A stretch of 64,000 bases of DNA. It comes from Neostapfia colusana (lineage: Eukaryota > Streptophyta > Magnoliopsida > Poales > Poaceae). This document shows positions 43,866-55,154 of this stretch, one piece after another. The first letter of the stretch is position 1. Every line of letters starts with the position of its first letter. The notes below the pieces were generated by a model. That model was given only the letters and a program-made list of their open reading frames with translations, was not told where the DNA came from and did no database searches. The position numbers and the translations under genes are program-made. The stretch spans positions 35,531,760 to 35,595,759 of the forward strand of contig JASWHV010000010.1 of the NCBI GenBank assembly GCA_030760725.1, read 5' to 3'.

Positions 43866-46800
43866 AGTGTACCCCACGTCTCTCATTATCTTAGAGAGAC
43901 AGAAGGTCGATGTCATCCTAGGGATGTCGTGGTTAACCCGCCACGGCGCTGTTTTAGACACCGTCCTCCGAGTCGTGCACTTAAACTCAGGAGTGCACGG
44001 TTCTCACTCATTATTTCTGGACAGTCCAGAAATAAAACTTCCAAGTGTCTATCAAGCCACAACCATCAGATTGGAAGACATTCCAGTGGTCCGAGAGTTC
44101 CCGGATGTGTTTCCAGACGATTTGCCGGGGATGCCACCCGATAGAGAGGTGGAGTTCAAGATTGAACTTGCACCGGGAACCATGCCAATATCCCGAAGGC
44201 CGTACAAGATGGCTCCCAAGGAGTTGGCTGAACTGAAGACTCAGCTCACGGACCTTCTGGAGAAGGGTTTTATTAGGCCGAGCTCCTCGCCATGGGGCTG
44301 TTCGGCATTATTTGTCAAGAAGAAGGATGAAACGTTGCGGCTTTGCGTGGACTACCGCCCATTAAATGCCGTAACCATCAGGAACAAGTACCCGTTGCCA
44401 CGGATCGACATGTTGTTTGATCAGTTGGTCGAAGCGAAGATCTTTTCCAAGATGGATTTAAGATCCGGGTACCATCAGATTAAGATAAGGGCGGAGGACA
44501 TTCCAAAGACAGCTTTCTCGACAAGGTACGGACTTTATGAGTACCTTGTCATGTCCTTCGGCCTCACCAATGCTCCAGCTCACTTCATGTACTTAATGAA
44601 CTCGGTGTTCATGCCGGAGCTGGACAAGTTTGTCGTGGTCTTCATCGACGACATCCTGGTATATTCCAAGTCGGAGGAAGATCACAAGAAACATCTGCGT
44701 ATAGTCTTGCAACGGCTGCGGGATCACAAGTTATACGCAAAGTTCAGCAAATGCGAGTTTTGGATATCGCAAGTGCCTTTCCTCGGGCATATCATCTCAG
44801 CGGAGGGTATCGCTGTGGACCCGAGCAAGATCACGCAAGTGCTGAATTGGAAATCCCCGAGAACTGTTCATGAGGTACGGAGTTTCCTCGGACTCGCGGG
44901 ATATTATCGGAGGTTCATTCCGAACTTCTCGAAGATTGCCAAGCCAATGACAGAACTGCTGAAGAAGGCTACCAAATATGTTTGGAGTCCAGCATGTGAA
45001 GCAGCATTCAAGGCTTTAGTCAAGCACCTGACATCAGCACCGGTTTTGGCGCAGCCAGACACAACAAAACCGTTCGATGTGTACTGCGATGCATCCGGCA
45101 TTGGGCTCGGATGTGTGCTGATGCAAGACCGAAGAGTGGTCGCGTATGGATCACGGCAGCTTAGGAACCATGAGCAAAATTATCCCACTCACGACTTGGA
45201 GCTCGCTGCCGTGGTACTTGCACTGAAGATGTGGAGGCACTACCTACTCGGTAACCTCGTACATTTATATACCGACCACAAAAGCCTCAAGTACATATTC
45301 ACTCAGAAGGAGCTGAACATGAGGCAACGAAGATGGTTAGAACTGATAAAGGATTATGAGATAGAGATCCATTATCATCCGGGCAAGGCAAACGTTGTGG
45401 CAGATGCGCTGAGCCGCAAGTCACACGTCAATAATCTGACCATCACACCGTTGGAAGAGAGCGAACCACCACTACATGTGATTCCACACGGAGCTCTTTA
45501 CAACCTAGCTTTGATCCCCACCATCCGTGAAGAGATAGCGGCAGCCCAGAAGAATGACAAGGGCATGTCACATTTGCGGAGACGTGTAGACAGTGGGGAG
45601 TTGAAATGTTTCCGGAAGGACGGAGACGGCGTCTTATGGTTCAAGGACCGGATCGTCGTACCCCGAAACCCGGAGTTAAGGAAGAGAATCTTTGATGAAG
45701 CTCACTTATCAAAGTTTTCTATTCACCCCGGCAGCAACAAGATGTATCAAGAACTCAGAAGCAAGTTTTGGTGGACACGGATGAAGCGAGAGACGGCAAA
45801 ATACGTGTCCGAGTGTGATACATGTCGACGGGTGAAGGCAGACCACATGCGGAAACCGGGACTGCTGCAACCACTGGGCATTCCTGCCTGGAAGTGGGAG
45901 GACGTGAGCATGGATTTCATCGTCGGTTTACCCACCACCTTACAGAAACATGATTCTGTGTGGGTGATCGTCGATCGGCTCACCAAAGTTGCCCATTTCA
46001 TCCCGGTCAACACCAACTACAACGCCAAGAAGTACGCTGAACTGTACATCTCACGGATCCTATGCTTATACGGCGTACCCCGTACCATCGTATCGGACCG
46101 GGGCACTTTATTTGTGTCCCGTTTTTGGGAGCAGCTCCACGCTGCCCTGGGGACGAAGCTGATCCGTAGTTCAGCCTACCACCCGCAGACGGATGGGCAA
46201 ACGGAGCGGGTAAATCAAATCCTAGAAGACATGCTACGAGCTTGCGCTATCGACCACGGCAAGAATTGGGATGATCACTTGCCGTTAGCCGAGTTCTCGT
46301 ACAACAATGGGTACCAAGCCAGCATCAAGATGGCGCCCTACGAGGCGCTATACGGGAGAAAATGCCGCACACCATTGAATTGGTGTGAGTCTGGCGAGAG
46401 GGTTACCTTCGGGATTGATCTTGTCAACAACGCGGAAGAAAAGGTTCGATTAATTCAAGCGAACCTAAAAGCCGCTCAATCCCGACAGAAACAGTACGCG
46501 GACCGGAGGAGGCGCCCATTACAATTCGAAGCTGGAGACCACGTATATCTACGAGTGTCTCCAATGAAGGGCGTAAACAGATTTGGGGTGAGAGGAAAGT
46601 TAGCACCCCGATTCATCGGTCCATTCCAGATTACCGAAAGGTGTGGATCGGTGGCATACCAGCTAAGATTACCAGAAGCACTTTCCGGTGTGCACGACGT
46701 CTTTCACATTTCCCAGCTGAGGAAGTGTCTCAAGCTATCAACTACCATTCAGCTGGAAGACATTGAAGAACTGCAACCGGATCTCACCTATCGGGAGGAA

Positions 46801-46962
46801 CCGGTGCAGATTATTGATGAAAAGGCCCGAACCACACGCAACCGTACGTTGTGGTTCTACAAGGTTCTATGGAGTAATCACTCCATGGACGAAGCGACAT
46901 GGGAGAGCGAAGAATTCCTTCGCACTAACTACCCCGACTTTTTCACGTCGCATATTCGGTAA
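43714..46962 (+). CDS. pol: Gy5 pol: protease remnant, reverse transcriptase, RNase H, integrase, chromodomain-like tail
   Basis: The open frame of 1082 codons has recognisable homology only from about 43847 (CLAGRVYPTS, VILGMSWL: the C-terminal half of the protease). The first 45 codons are the aORF read in another frame and are probably not real; the true start is unknown. RT has FIDD at 44644-44652, RNase H has YCDASG and YTDHKS (about 45280), and integrase has its HHCC finger (about 45703-45826) and DDE motifs (SDRG about 46090, TDGQTERV about 46189). The HDVFHISQL motif and a chromodomain-like end follow (about 46790-46950). No stop or shift is visible downstream of 43847. The protease lacks its DSG half, so processing would need help in trans. 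Confidence 0.88.
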   Translation: MTLCHVSANYTYRLWRELHTHSFRWRDELSMCGKISASVMVSKAPLCLAGRVYPTSLIILERQKVDVILGMSWLTRHGAVLDTVLRVVHLNSGVHGSHSLFLDSPEIKLPSVYQATTIRLEDIPVVREFPDVFPDDLPGMPPDREVEFKIELAPGTMPISRRPYKMAPKELAELKTQLTDLLEKGFIRPSSSPWGCSALFVKKKDETLRLCVDYRPLNAVTIRNKYPLPRIDMLFDQLVEAKIFSKMDLRSGYHQIKIRAEDIPKTAFSTRYGLYEYLVMSFGLTNAPAHFMYLMNSVFMPELDKFVVVFIDDILVYSKSEEDHKKHLRIVLQRLRDHKLYAKFSKCEFWISQVPFLGHIISAEGIAVDPSKITQVLNWKSPRTVHEVRSFLGLAGYYRRFIPNFSKIAKPMTELLKKATKYVWSPACEAAFKALVKHLTSAPVLAQPDTTKPFDVYCDASGIGLGCVLMQDRRVVAYGSRQLRNHEQNYPTHDLELAAVVLALKMWRHYLLGNLVHLYTDHKSLKYIFTQKELNMRQRRWLELIKDYEIEIHYHPGKANVVADALSRKSHVNNLTITPLEESEPPLHVIPHGALYNLALIPTIREEIAAAQKNDKGMSHLRRRVDSGELKCFRKDGDGVLWFKDRIVVPRNPELRKRIFDEAHLSKFSIHPGSNKMYQELRSKFWWTRMKRETAKYVSECDTCRRVKADHMRKPGLLQPLGIPAWKWEDVSMDFIVGLPTTLQKHDSVWVIVDRLTKVAHFIPVNTNYNAKKYAELYISRILCLYGVPRTIVSDRGTLFVSRFWEQLHAALGTKLIRSSAYHPQTDGQTERVNQILEDMLRACAIDHGKNWDDHLPLAEFSYNNGYQASIKMAPYEALYGRKCRTPLNWCESGERVTFGIDLVNNAEEKVRLIQANLKAAQSRQKQYADRRRRPLQFEAGDHVYLRVSPMKGVNRFGVRGKLAPRFIGPFQITERCGSVAYQLRLPEALSGVHDVFHISQLRKCLKLSTTIQLEDIEELQPDLTYREEPVQIIDEKARTTRNRTLWFYKVLWSNHSMDEATWESEEFLRTNYPDFFTSHIR

Positions 46963-47013
46963 TTTTCCACCGTCCTCTCTCTCATTTCACCTTATAATCT
47001 CGGGACGAGATTC

Positions 47014-47030
47014 TTTTAAGGGGGGAGGAA
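47014..47030 (+). other. Gy5 polypurine tract
   Basis: TTTTAAGGGGGGAGGAA directly before the 3' LTR. Confidence 0.88.
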
Positions 47031-49583
47031 TGTAAGGGCCTCAGTTTTTGACACTCATTTGCAGTGATCATCACCACACCACACACCTCATTTGAGGAAG
47101 AATGATGAACACAAATAAAGAGCAAGTAACAATTATCAACATACTCATTAGGGAACAAACTCACACATTGCAAAAGTGGTACTTCCCACATGTGATATAG
47201 ATGGGCTGGACATATGAAAACTCCTACACTTTGCTAAGGATGTCCATGCCAAGTTCCACCCAAATTCAAAACCTTTTTGAGGTCATTTTGGGTATAGTTA
47301 GGAAGAGGGCAGTTTGAAACCATATTCAAATTCAAACTGTTTTCACCCACTGAATTTAAAAGTGGAAGGCAAATTCTTGCTCAGCACATTTTTGTGAGCT
47401 CACACACCAATTTTCACTCCATTTGGAGTTGATCTTGACATGAGCTAAGGGGGAGAAATTCAAACTTTATTTGAATTTCAAACTGCACTTGTGCTGAAAT
47501 TCATTCAAACCAAACCTCATTTGAACTTTGATCAATTCAAATGGCTCTTGGGTGAATAATTTGAATTGCCAAGGGTAGAATAGGGTTCACTGTTTACCAC
47601 AGCTGTTAGGAATAAATTTCAGAGGTTAAAAGAGAAGTGGGACCCACATGTCAGCCTCAGCCTCAAAGCAAACCGACTGAACCACAGTTCAGTCGGTTCC
47701 CGGCAGCTGTGCGCGCGCGCCACCGAAGGGGGCAGCCGGCGCCAGCTCCTGCTGCGTGCCCCAAGCCGGAGACCAGCCGGCCGGGCTATTTATTCCCTCC
47801 CCGGCGTGCTTCAGTCACCATTTCCTCGAGCTGCCGACGCACACGACTTGTTTTTCCACTGCCATCGCCGCCGCTCGAGTTCCTGCTTGATCAAGCCGAT
47901 CGCAGCTCCTTCTTTCCGTTCCAAGGTCCCAGCAAGGTACTAGCAACCATCCTCCATCCTTCCCATTGATAGAAATCGATTGAAGCCGAGTGATATCGGC
48001 TGTGCCGAAAGATCAAACTCGGAACTGGAAACCGCCGCACCTCAGGCTCTCGTGGACAGCCCAACCTGGGCGTTGTCACGCCCGAGCCAAGGCACCCTTG
48101 GACGCGCAAGTGACCGGTGCTGCTCACCCCCGAGCCACAGCTCGAGTGGTTGTTCACCGGCGGCGAATTTCCACTTTTTCCCTTTCTGTGTGCAGAACGA
48201 CCCTCGGGTACGATTCTGTTTAATTCGTGCTCTAGAAAGGATTAGAGGGCCTCAGGCCACTCCCACACGAACTACACACGGTGACGCACAAGTTGCCTTC
48301 ACAACTCTGGGCCGGAGAACTTCTGTGCCCGGCGTAATTCAAGGTCTACTAATGGCGGAACGCACGGGGGGTATCGGGCGCACGGTGAGGACCTATTTCG
48401 GGCCTTCCCCGAGCTGCCCCGAGTTCATGTCGACCTTCTCTGAGGTCCACTGATGCTCCCCGACCGGTTTCCCAAGTAGCTGAGGCACTAGGGGCATCAG
48501 CCGACATGGCCGAAGTCGTTCCGATATGGCGGCTCGTCGCCGACCATGCTCCGGCCGTTGTCATGAGCAGCTGACCCTCGGATCATGTTCCCCAAGTAAA
48601 AGTAGGCAGGGGCGGCCAGAATCAAGAAGTTTGGAGCGGTACAGCAGCCAGCGGCGAGCTCTCCGGCGAGGTCCCTCGGCGGCGGAGCGCGGGTGTCGCG
48701 AGGTTGAAGAAGGGGGTGGACCCCAGCTGTCAGCGGCCGATATTTTGAATCGGGATCCGGCTGCGGCCGGGATCGGGTGTGCTGGCGCGCAAAAGCCTTG
48801 TGGGCCGCGGTGTGCTGTCGCTTCGGCGTGCGACGCGTGTCCCCTGGGCCCACGCGCGAGTTTAAACTTTTCCCCGATTTTCAGATTTCCTTCAAACTTC
48901 AAATCCTTATAACTTTGGCTAGAAAGCTCCAAATTGAGTGAACCAAATTTTGCTGGATTCAGCTCTCTGAGTACTTTCCAGAAAATCAAGTTTCACTTCA
49001 TGAAATTCCTTAATTCTCCAGAATTAATTCCTTAAAGTTTAAACTGTTAGGAATTTTAACTGGAGAATCCTTTGGAGAAAAATCCTGAAATTTTTCTGGG
49101 ATGTTCACCAAAATATCCTTGAACTACCATAAAAATTTCAGATCCATTTGAGCTCATTTAGTCCACCTAATGGTGTGATTAGTAAAACTGTTCCAGAGAA
49201 AATAGAAAATGTTCAGAAACATTTTCAGGATTTTCTCTGAAATTGTTTAGCTCATATCTTTAGTTAGAGACTTCCAAATTAAGTGAGACCAACTCCATTA
49301 GGACCCTCTGAAAATCTAGTTTTCAGAAAGTCATAGTTTGTCTCATGAAAATCCCTAGAACACCCTAAGGGTTCCAATTAAGGTCAAGGACATAATTATT
49401 TGTGGAGGGCTCAAATGAGCTTTGCTGCAACTAAAACTTGACCAAGTCTTTGTTTAGGTTGTAACCAAGCCACAGTAAAAGTTTCACAGTCATTAGGTCT
49501 GTCTAGTAAGGGTTATAGACTTCACAACTTCAAAGTTAATACAAAGGCATTTAATTAATACATACATTGTTCTTATCATGTAG

Positions 49584-49664
49584 TCGCTAAGGTCGAGGAG
49601 GAACCCGAAGTCCTAGACTTCGTTACTCCGGAGGAACAGCTAGCCTACGACCAAGAGCAGCAAG
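49584..49664 (+). other. candidate LTR-embedded exon A (Gy5 3' LTR)
   Basis: Identical to 40454-40534. Confidence 0.45.
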
Positions 49665-50754
49665 GCAAGCCCCGGTTTGCATTAACCATTTTATAAATTT
49701 TTATTGTTTTGAGCACATACTTGTTTTCTTTATGTTGTGCATCAGAGTCTTGTTTGGAAACCCCACTGCATAGCCAAGAAAACCATGGGTTGGGGTTTAG
49801 GATTGCAAACCCCGTTAGCCACTGCATTGCTAGGATAGAGTAGGATTCGGTACAAGTCGAGTAGTTGGAAATACTCGCGAGAATAGGCTAGAGGCACATT
49901 GCTCGGGTAGAGATAGCACATGAAACACATGGCAAGAAAATGAGACCGAGCGGAGAGTAAGGGCAGCAGGACTTTGGGGCCTGTGTGCTGTAGCTCCGCT
50001 TGTGTCGATTGAGGACCGAGCCGTGTGCGGGCCTGTTGAACAAGCTAGAACAGTACCGAAGACCTACCGGCTATATGGGAACCGGGAAACTGATGTAACT
50101 CGGGTAGCTGGGTATTGAGGCATTGCCCGTCGTTCAGAGGGTAGGTTGAGAGCTCGAGGTGTAAATCAGCTGGCGGCACAGAGATGCGCGTGCAGGGACC
50201 TCTTGCTCGGGACGATGGGACCGGTTCAATATTTGGCTAACGGGTGAAAGGTAGTCGCGTACGGCGTCCGTGATGGTTGTTGTAGGCAACATCGCGTACG
50301 GGCGTACGTGACGGGTTGTTCGGGTAACCCTGCAGGTGTAAATCGATTATAATCGCCGTCCCTCGCGGTCAGTGAGTACCACTTGTTCACTGTACCGTGA
50401 CGTAGAAAGAACAGGCTAGTTACATGTTAAAATGTTGCTGATTGAAAGATGGACATTGATTGTTAATGATATGCTGTAGCTTAGAGCTAACTAAAGTTCT
50501 TTTCAACTTTGGGCAAAGTACATGAGAGAAATGCGTTTCTTGTTTGATTGCGGCTCTCTCATGTACCTTCGCGTAAGGTTCTCCACAACCTGCTGCTAAA
50601 ACTTGAAAGTAAGGTTCTACTAATTAGGCGAGTCCTTGCAAATGATTTTACCTCATGTAACCCATTACCCTCATGTAGAAGTTCCATGTTTAGGTGAGAC
50701 GGGTCAGACTTGCTGAGCCTTCGTGCTCACTGCTTGTGTTTGAAGCTTTTGCAG

Positions 50755-50843
50755 GGTTCTATGAGGAAGGGACTCCCGAAGAGGAGACGGAACCCCAGGA
50801 GGGGAACCCCGTCGAGTGGGAGTCGTGCACGCCGCAGAGTTAG
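50755..50843 (+). other. candidate LTR-embedded exon B (Gy5 3' LTR)
   Basis: Identical to 41625-41713. Confidence 0.45.
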
Positions 50844-51075
50844 TGTGCGTGTGTGCTAGCAAGGACACGTTCAAGGGCTGAACGTGTACTTGATGCTTAG
50901 TCTACGCCCGCGAGTGTGGACTAAACTTATTTTGATGTAAACACGTTGATAAACTTGTTTATGTAATAAAGCTTCCGCTTCCGCTTTGTACCTTTGACGT
51001 GTGTTATACGGTGCTGTGCAACGCAGCACCCCTCAGCGTGATCCTGGCTCGACAGGACCAAATGGGGTCGTGTCA

Positions 51076-51080
51076 GGGAC
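51076..51080. repeat. Gy5 target site duplication, right copy (GGGAC)
   Basis: Matches 37896-37900; followed by the continuation of the Gy4 integrase. Confidence 0.93.
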
Positions 51081-51101
51081 TCCATGATGGCATACGATCT
51101 G
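51081..51101 (-). pseudogene. Gy4 integrase sliver between two insertions
   Basis: 21 bp of Gy4 pol. Together with 37881-37900 on one side and 55155 onward on the other it restores the same integrase stretch seen in Gy3 at about 24300-24350. Confidence 0.88.
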
Positions 51102-53663
51102 TGTAAGGGCCTCAGTTGTTGACACACATTTGAAGTGTTCATCACCACACCACACACCTCATTTGAGGAAAGATGATGAACACAAATGAAGAGCAAGTAA
51201 CCACCATCAACATGCTCATTAGAGAACAAACTCACATATTGCAAAAGGGTATTTCCCACATGTGATATAGAGGGGCTGGACATATGAAAACTCCTACACA
51301 TTGCTAAGGATGTCCATGCCAAGTTTCACCCAAATTCAAAACCTTTTTGAGGTCATTTTGGGTATAGCTAGAAAGAGGGCAGTTTGAAACCATATTCAAA
51401 TTCAAACTGTTTTTATCCCATGAATTTAAAAGTGGGAGGCATATTCTTACTCAGCACATTTTTGTGAGCTCACACACCAATTTTCACTCCATTTGGAGTT
51501 GATCTTGACATAAGCTAAGTGGGGGAAATTCAAACTTTATTTGAATTCAAAACTGAACTTGTGCTGAAATTCATTCAAACCAAGTCCAATTTGAATTCTA
51601 CTCAATTCAAATGGCTCATGGGTGAATAATTTGAATCACCATGGGTATTTTGGGGCTCACTGTTTATAACAGTGATTAGGAGTGAATTTCAGAGGTTAAA
51701 ACCCCGGGTGGGACCCACATGTCAGCCACTGAAGCAAAAGAAACCGACTGAGGACTCAGCTCGGTTAACCGCGCGCGCTGCAGCTGCCGCCACGGCGAAG
51801 AAACGGCGAAGCCACCAGCTGCTCGCCAATCTCAGCCGCGGAACCGACTCCCTGGGTCTTTATCTACCCGCCCGAGCGGTCACCGGCGCCTTCCATCGCT
51901 GCCTCGTCGCACTTCCACCCAAAACGCCGAAACACCTCGCCGCCCGAGTGAAACTTCGGTTCCTCATCGCCCAGCCGATCCAGTGACCGTCTCGGCGATC
52001 TGAGACCAGCACCGGGTGTGCCAAGCCATCTTCGACACCTTCGCATCGGTTCCAGACCCTGCGCAGCCTTCCCCGAGCTCCACCGCAGCGATCTTTGCCC
52101 TGCCAGTTCAGCTCGAGCCGCCGCTGCGGGAACCGCCTTTCCGGCCACCACAGCCCACCGTTCACGGAGCTATAAACAGCAAAGAGGTTCGCCTTCAACC
52201 CCTCTTTCTTTTCCGCAAGCTCCGGCGGCGTGACAAGCACTGCTCCGGCCGGAATTTCATATTTTCGCGACGGTGTGCAAAAGTGAGGTCGGTACTGATC
52301 CGAGAAATTCGTTAACGACAATGCATCACTCATCCTCTCATGGAGAGGATCACTTCTAGTAGCCCGTGCGGATCCATAGGATCAAGAACCACGAAGAACA
52401 GTGGAGGGAAACCGCTGTTCTTCGAGTTTTAGTAGAAATCCCGATTTCCAGCCTAGGTCGCATGGTGACAGCCCAACACAGCCCTTCCCAAGCTTCTTAG
52501 AGCTCATGTCGACCTTTCCTATGGTCCACTGATGCTCGACGAACCTTAGCTTGATCGGGGGAGGTGCTAGGGAGGGTGGGCAACGCGACCGAAATTCTTC
52601 CGAGGTTGCGGCTCGTCGCCGACCAGGTGGCGGCCGTTTTAATGAAGAGCTGACCCCAGAATCCTGTTCCCCGAGTGGAAATAGGCAGGGGCAGCCAGAA
52701 TCGTGAAGTTTGGAGCTTTACAGAAGCCGTCGGCGAGCTCTCCGGCGAGGCTCCTCGGCGGCAGAGCGCGGGCGTCGGGAGGTTGACGAAGGGGTGGACC
52801 CCAGCTGTCAGCGGGAGATATTTTAAATCGGGATCGGGCTGCGGCTGGGATCTGGTGTGCTGGCACGCAAATACCCTGTGAGCCCCGGTGTGCCGGACAC
52901 CGCCGCGCTCGGCACGTGTCCTCGCGGGCCCCCGCGAGATTTAAACTTTTCCCCGATTTTCAGGATTCTTCCAAACTTCAAATCCTCATAACTTTGGCTA
53001 GAAAGCTCCAAATTGAGTGAACCAAATTTTGTTAGATTCAGCTCTCCGAGCACTTTCCAGCAAATCAAGTTTCACTTCATGAAAATCCATAATTATCCAG
53101 AATTAATTCCTCAAACTTTAAACTGTTTGGAATTTTAACTGGAGAATCCTTTGGAGGAAGATCCTGAATTTATGCTGGAATGTTCACCAAAATATCCCTG
53201 AACTACCATAAAAATTTCAGACCCATTTGAGCTCATTTAATCCACCTAATGGTGTGATTAGTGAAACTGTTCCATAGAAAATAGAAAATGTTCAGAAACA
53301 TTTTCAGAATTTTCTCTGAAATTGTTTAGCTCATATCTTTAGCGAGGAACCTTCAAATTAAGTGAGACCAACTCCATTTGAACCCTATGAAAATCTAGTT
53401 TTCAGAAAGTCATAATTTGTTTCATGAAAATCCTTAGAGCACCCTAAGAGTTCCAATTAAGGTCAAGGACATGATTAATTGTGGAGGGCTCAAATGATCT
53501 TTGCTGCAACTAAAACTTGACCAAGTCTCTATTTAGGTTGTAACCAAGCCACAGTAAAAGTTTCACAGTCATTGAGTCTGTCTAGTGGGACTTATAAGCT
53601 TCACAAGTTCAAACTTAATACAAATGCATTCAAATTAATACATGTACCTCTCTTATCATGTAG

Positions 53664-53744
53664 TCGCTAAGGTCGAGGAGGAACCCGAAGTCCTAGACTT
53701 TGTTACTCCGGAGGAACAGCTAGCCTACAACCAAGAGCAGCAAG
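53664..53744 (+). other. candidate LTR-embedded exon A (solo LTR)
   Basis: 81 nt, two substitutions from Gy5 (one synonymous, one Asp to Asn), with acceptor and GC donor preserved, while the 30 bases upstream are considerably diverged. Confidence 0.45.
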
Positions 53745-54834
53745 GCAAGCTCCGGTTTGCATTAACCGTTTTACAATTTTTTTATTGTTTTGAGCACTTA
53801 CTTGATTATTATGATTCTTCGCATTAGAGTCTTGATTGGAAACCCAACTGCATAGCCAAGAAAACCATGGGTTGGGTTTAGGATTGCAAAACCCCGTTAG
53901 CTATTGCAATGCTAAGATAGAGTAGGATTCGGTACAAGTCGAGTAGTTGGAACTACTCGCGAGCATAGGCTAGAAGCACTCGACTCGGGTAGTGATAGAA
54001 CATGAAACACATGGCAAGAAAATGAGACCAAGCGGAGGGTAAGGCCAGCAGGACTTTGGGGCCTGTTTGCTGTAGCTCCGCTTGTGTCGATTGAGGACCG
54101 AGCCGTGTGCGGGCCTGTTGAATAAGCTAGAACAGTACCGAAGACCTACCGGCTATATGGGAACCGGGAAACTGATGTAACTCGGGTAGCTGGGTATTGA
54201 GGCATTGCCCGTCGTTCAGAGGGTAGGTTGAGAGATTGAGGTGTAAATCGGCTGGCAGCACGGAGATGCGAGTGACCTCTTGCTCGAGACAATGGGACTG
54301 GTTCAATATTTGGCTGACGGGTGAAAGGTGGTTGCGTACGTCGTCCGTGATGGTTGTTGTAGGCAACATCGAGTACGGGCCTACATGACGGGTTGTTCGG
54401 GTAACCCTGCAGGTGTAAATCGATTATAATCGCCGTCCCTCGCGGTCAGTGAGTACCACTTGTTCACTGTACCGTGACGTAGAAAGAACAGGCTAGTCAC
54501 ATGTTAAAATGTTGCTGATTGAATGATGGACATTGATTGTTAATGATATGCTGTAGCTTAGAGCTAACTAAAGTTCTTTTCAAACTTTAGGCAAAGTACA
54601 TGAGAGAAATGTGTTTCTTGTTTGATTGCGGCTCTCTCATGTACCTTAGCGTAAGGTTCTACACCACCTGCTGCTAAAACGTGAAAGTAAGGTTCCACTA
54701 ATTAGGCGAGTCCTTTGCAAATGATTTTTGCCTCATGTACCCATCACCCCTCATGTAGAAGTTCCATGTATAGGTGAGACGGGTCAGACTTGCTGAGCCT
54801 TCGTGCTCACTGCTTGTGTTTGAAGCTTTTGCAG

Positions 54835-54923
54835 GGTTCTATGAGGAAGGGACTCCCGAAGAGGAGACGGAACCCCAGGAGGGGAACCCCGTCGAGTGGG
54901 AGTCGTGCACGCCGCAGAGTTAG
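54835..54923 (+). other. candidate LTR-embedded exon B (solo LTR)
   Basis: 89 nt identical to the Gy5 exon B including the stop; the flanking 3' region beyond about 54970 is diverged. Confidence 0.45.
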
Positions 54924-55154
54924 TGTGCGTGTGTGCTAGCAAGGACACGTTCAAGGGCTGAACGTGCACTTGATGCTTAGTCTACACCCGTGAGTGTAGA
55001 CTGAACTATTTTGATGTAAACATGTTCATAAACCAGTTTATTTAATATAAAATTTCGCTTCCGCTTTGTACCTTTGACGTGTGTTATCCGGTGCTGTGCA
55101 ACGCAGCACCCCTCAGCGTGATCCTGGCTCGAAAAGACCGTTGTGGTCGTGTCA

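Larger units (their letters stand above)
37901..51075 (+). mobile_element. Gy5: young, gag-less Ty3/gypsy element, 13,175 bp
   Basis: Two LTRs of identical length (4045 bp), PBS, long leader, a small upstream ORF, an open RT-RNase H-integrase frame, polypurine tract and GGGAC duplications. By eye the two LTRs differ at only about four positions (near 37937, 38278, 39646, 41165), so insertion is recent. There is no gag and no protease active site. Confidence 0.97.
47031..51075 (+). repeat. Gy5 3' LTR (4045 bp)
   Basis: Near-identical to 37901-41945 at a constant offset of 9130. It includes exon A (49584-49664), palindrome (50344-50355), exon B (50755-50843) and AATAAA (50965-50970). Confidence 0.97.
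51102..55154 (+). repeat. solo LTR of the Gy5 family (4053 bp)
   Basis: TGTAAGGGCC to GGTCGTGTCA, full-length but clearly more diverged from the Gy5 LTRs than they are from each other. No PBS or internal sequence follows. Flanks ATCTG (51097-51101) and AACTG (55155-55159) make an imperfect target duplication with one mismatch. Same orientation as Gy5. The AATAAA of Gy5 is changed here (about 55040). Confidence 0.9.

Noticed and set aside
51102..55154. A third, tandem Gy5 element sharing an LTR with Gy5
   Set aside because: 21 bp of Gy4 integrase lie between the Gy5 target duplication and this LTR, it has its own near-perfect target duplication, and no internal sequence. A solo LTR fits better.
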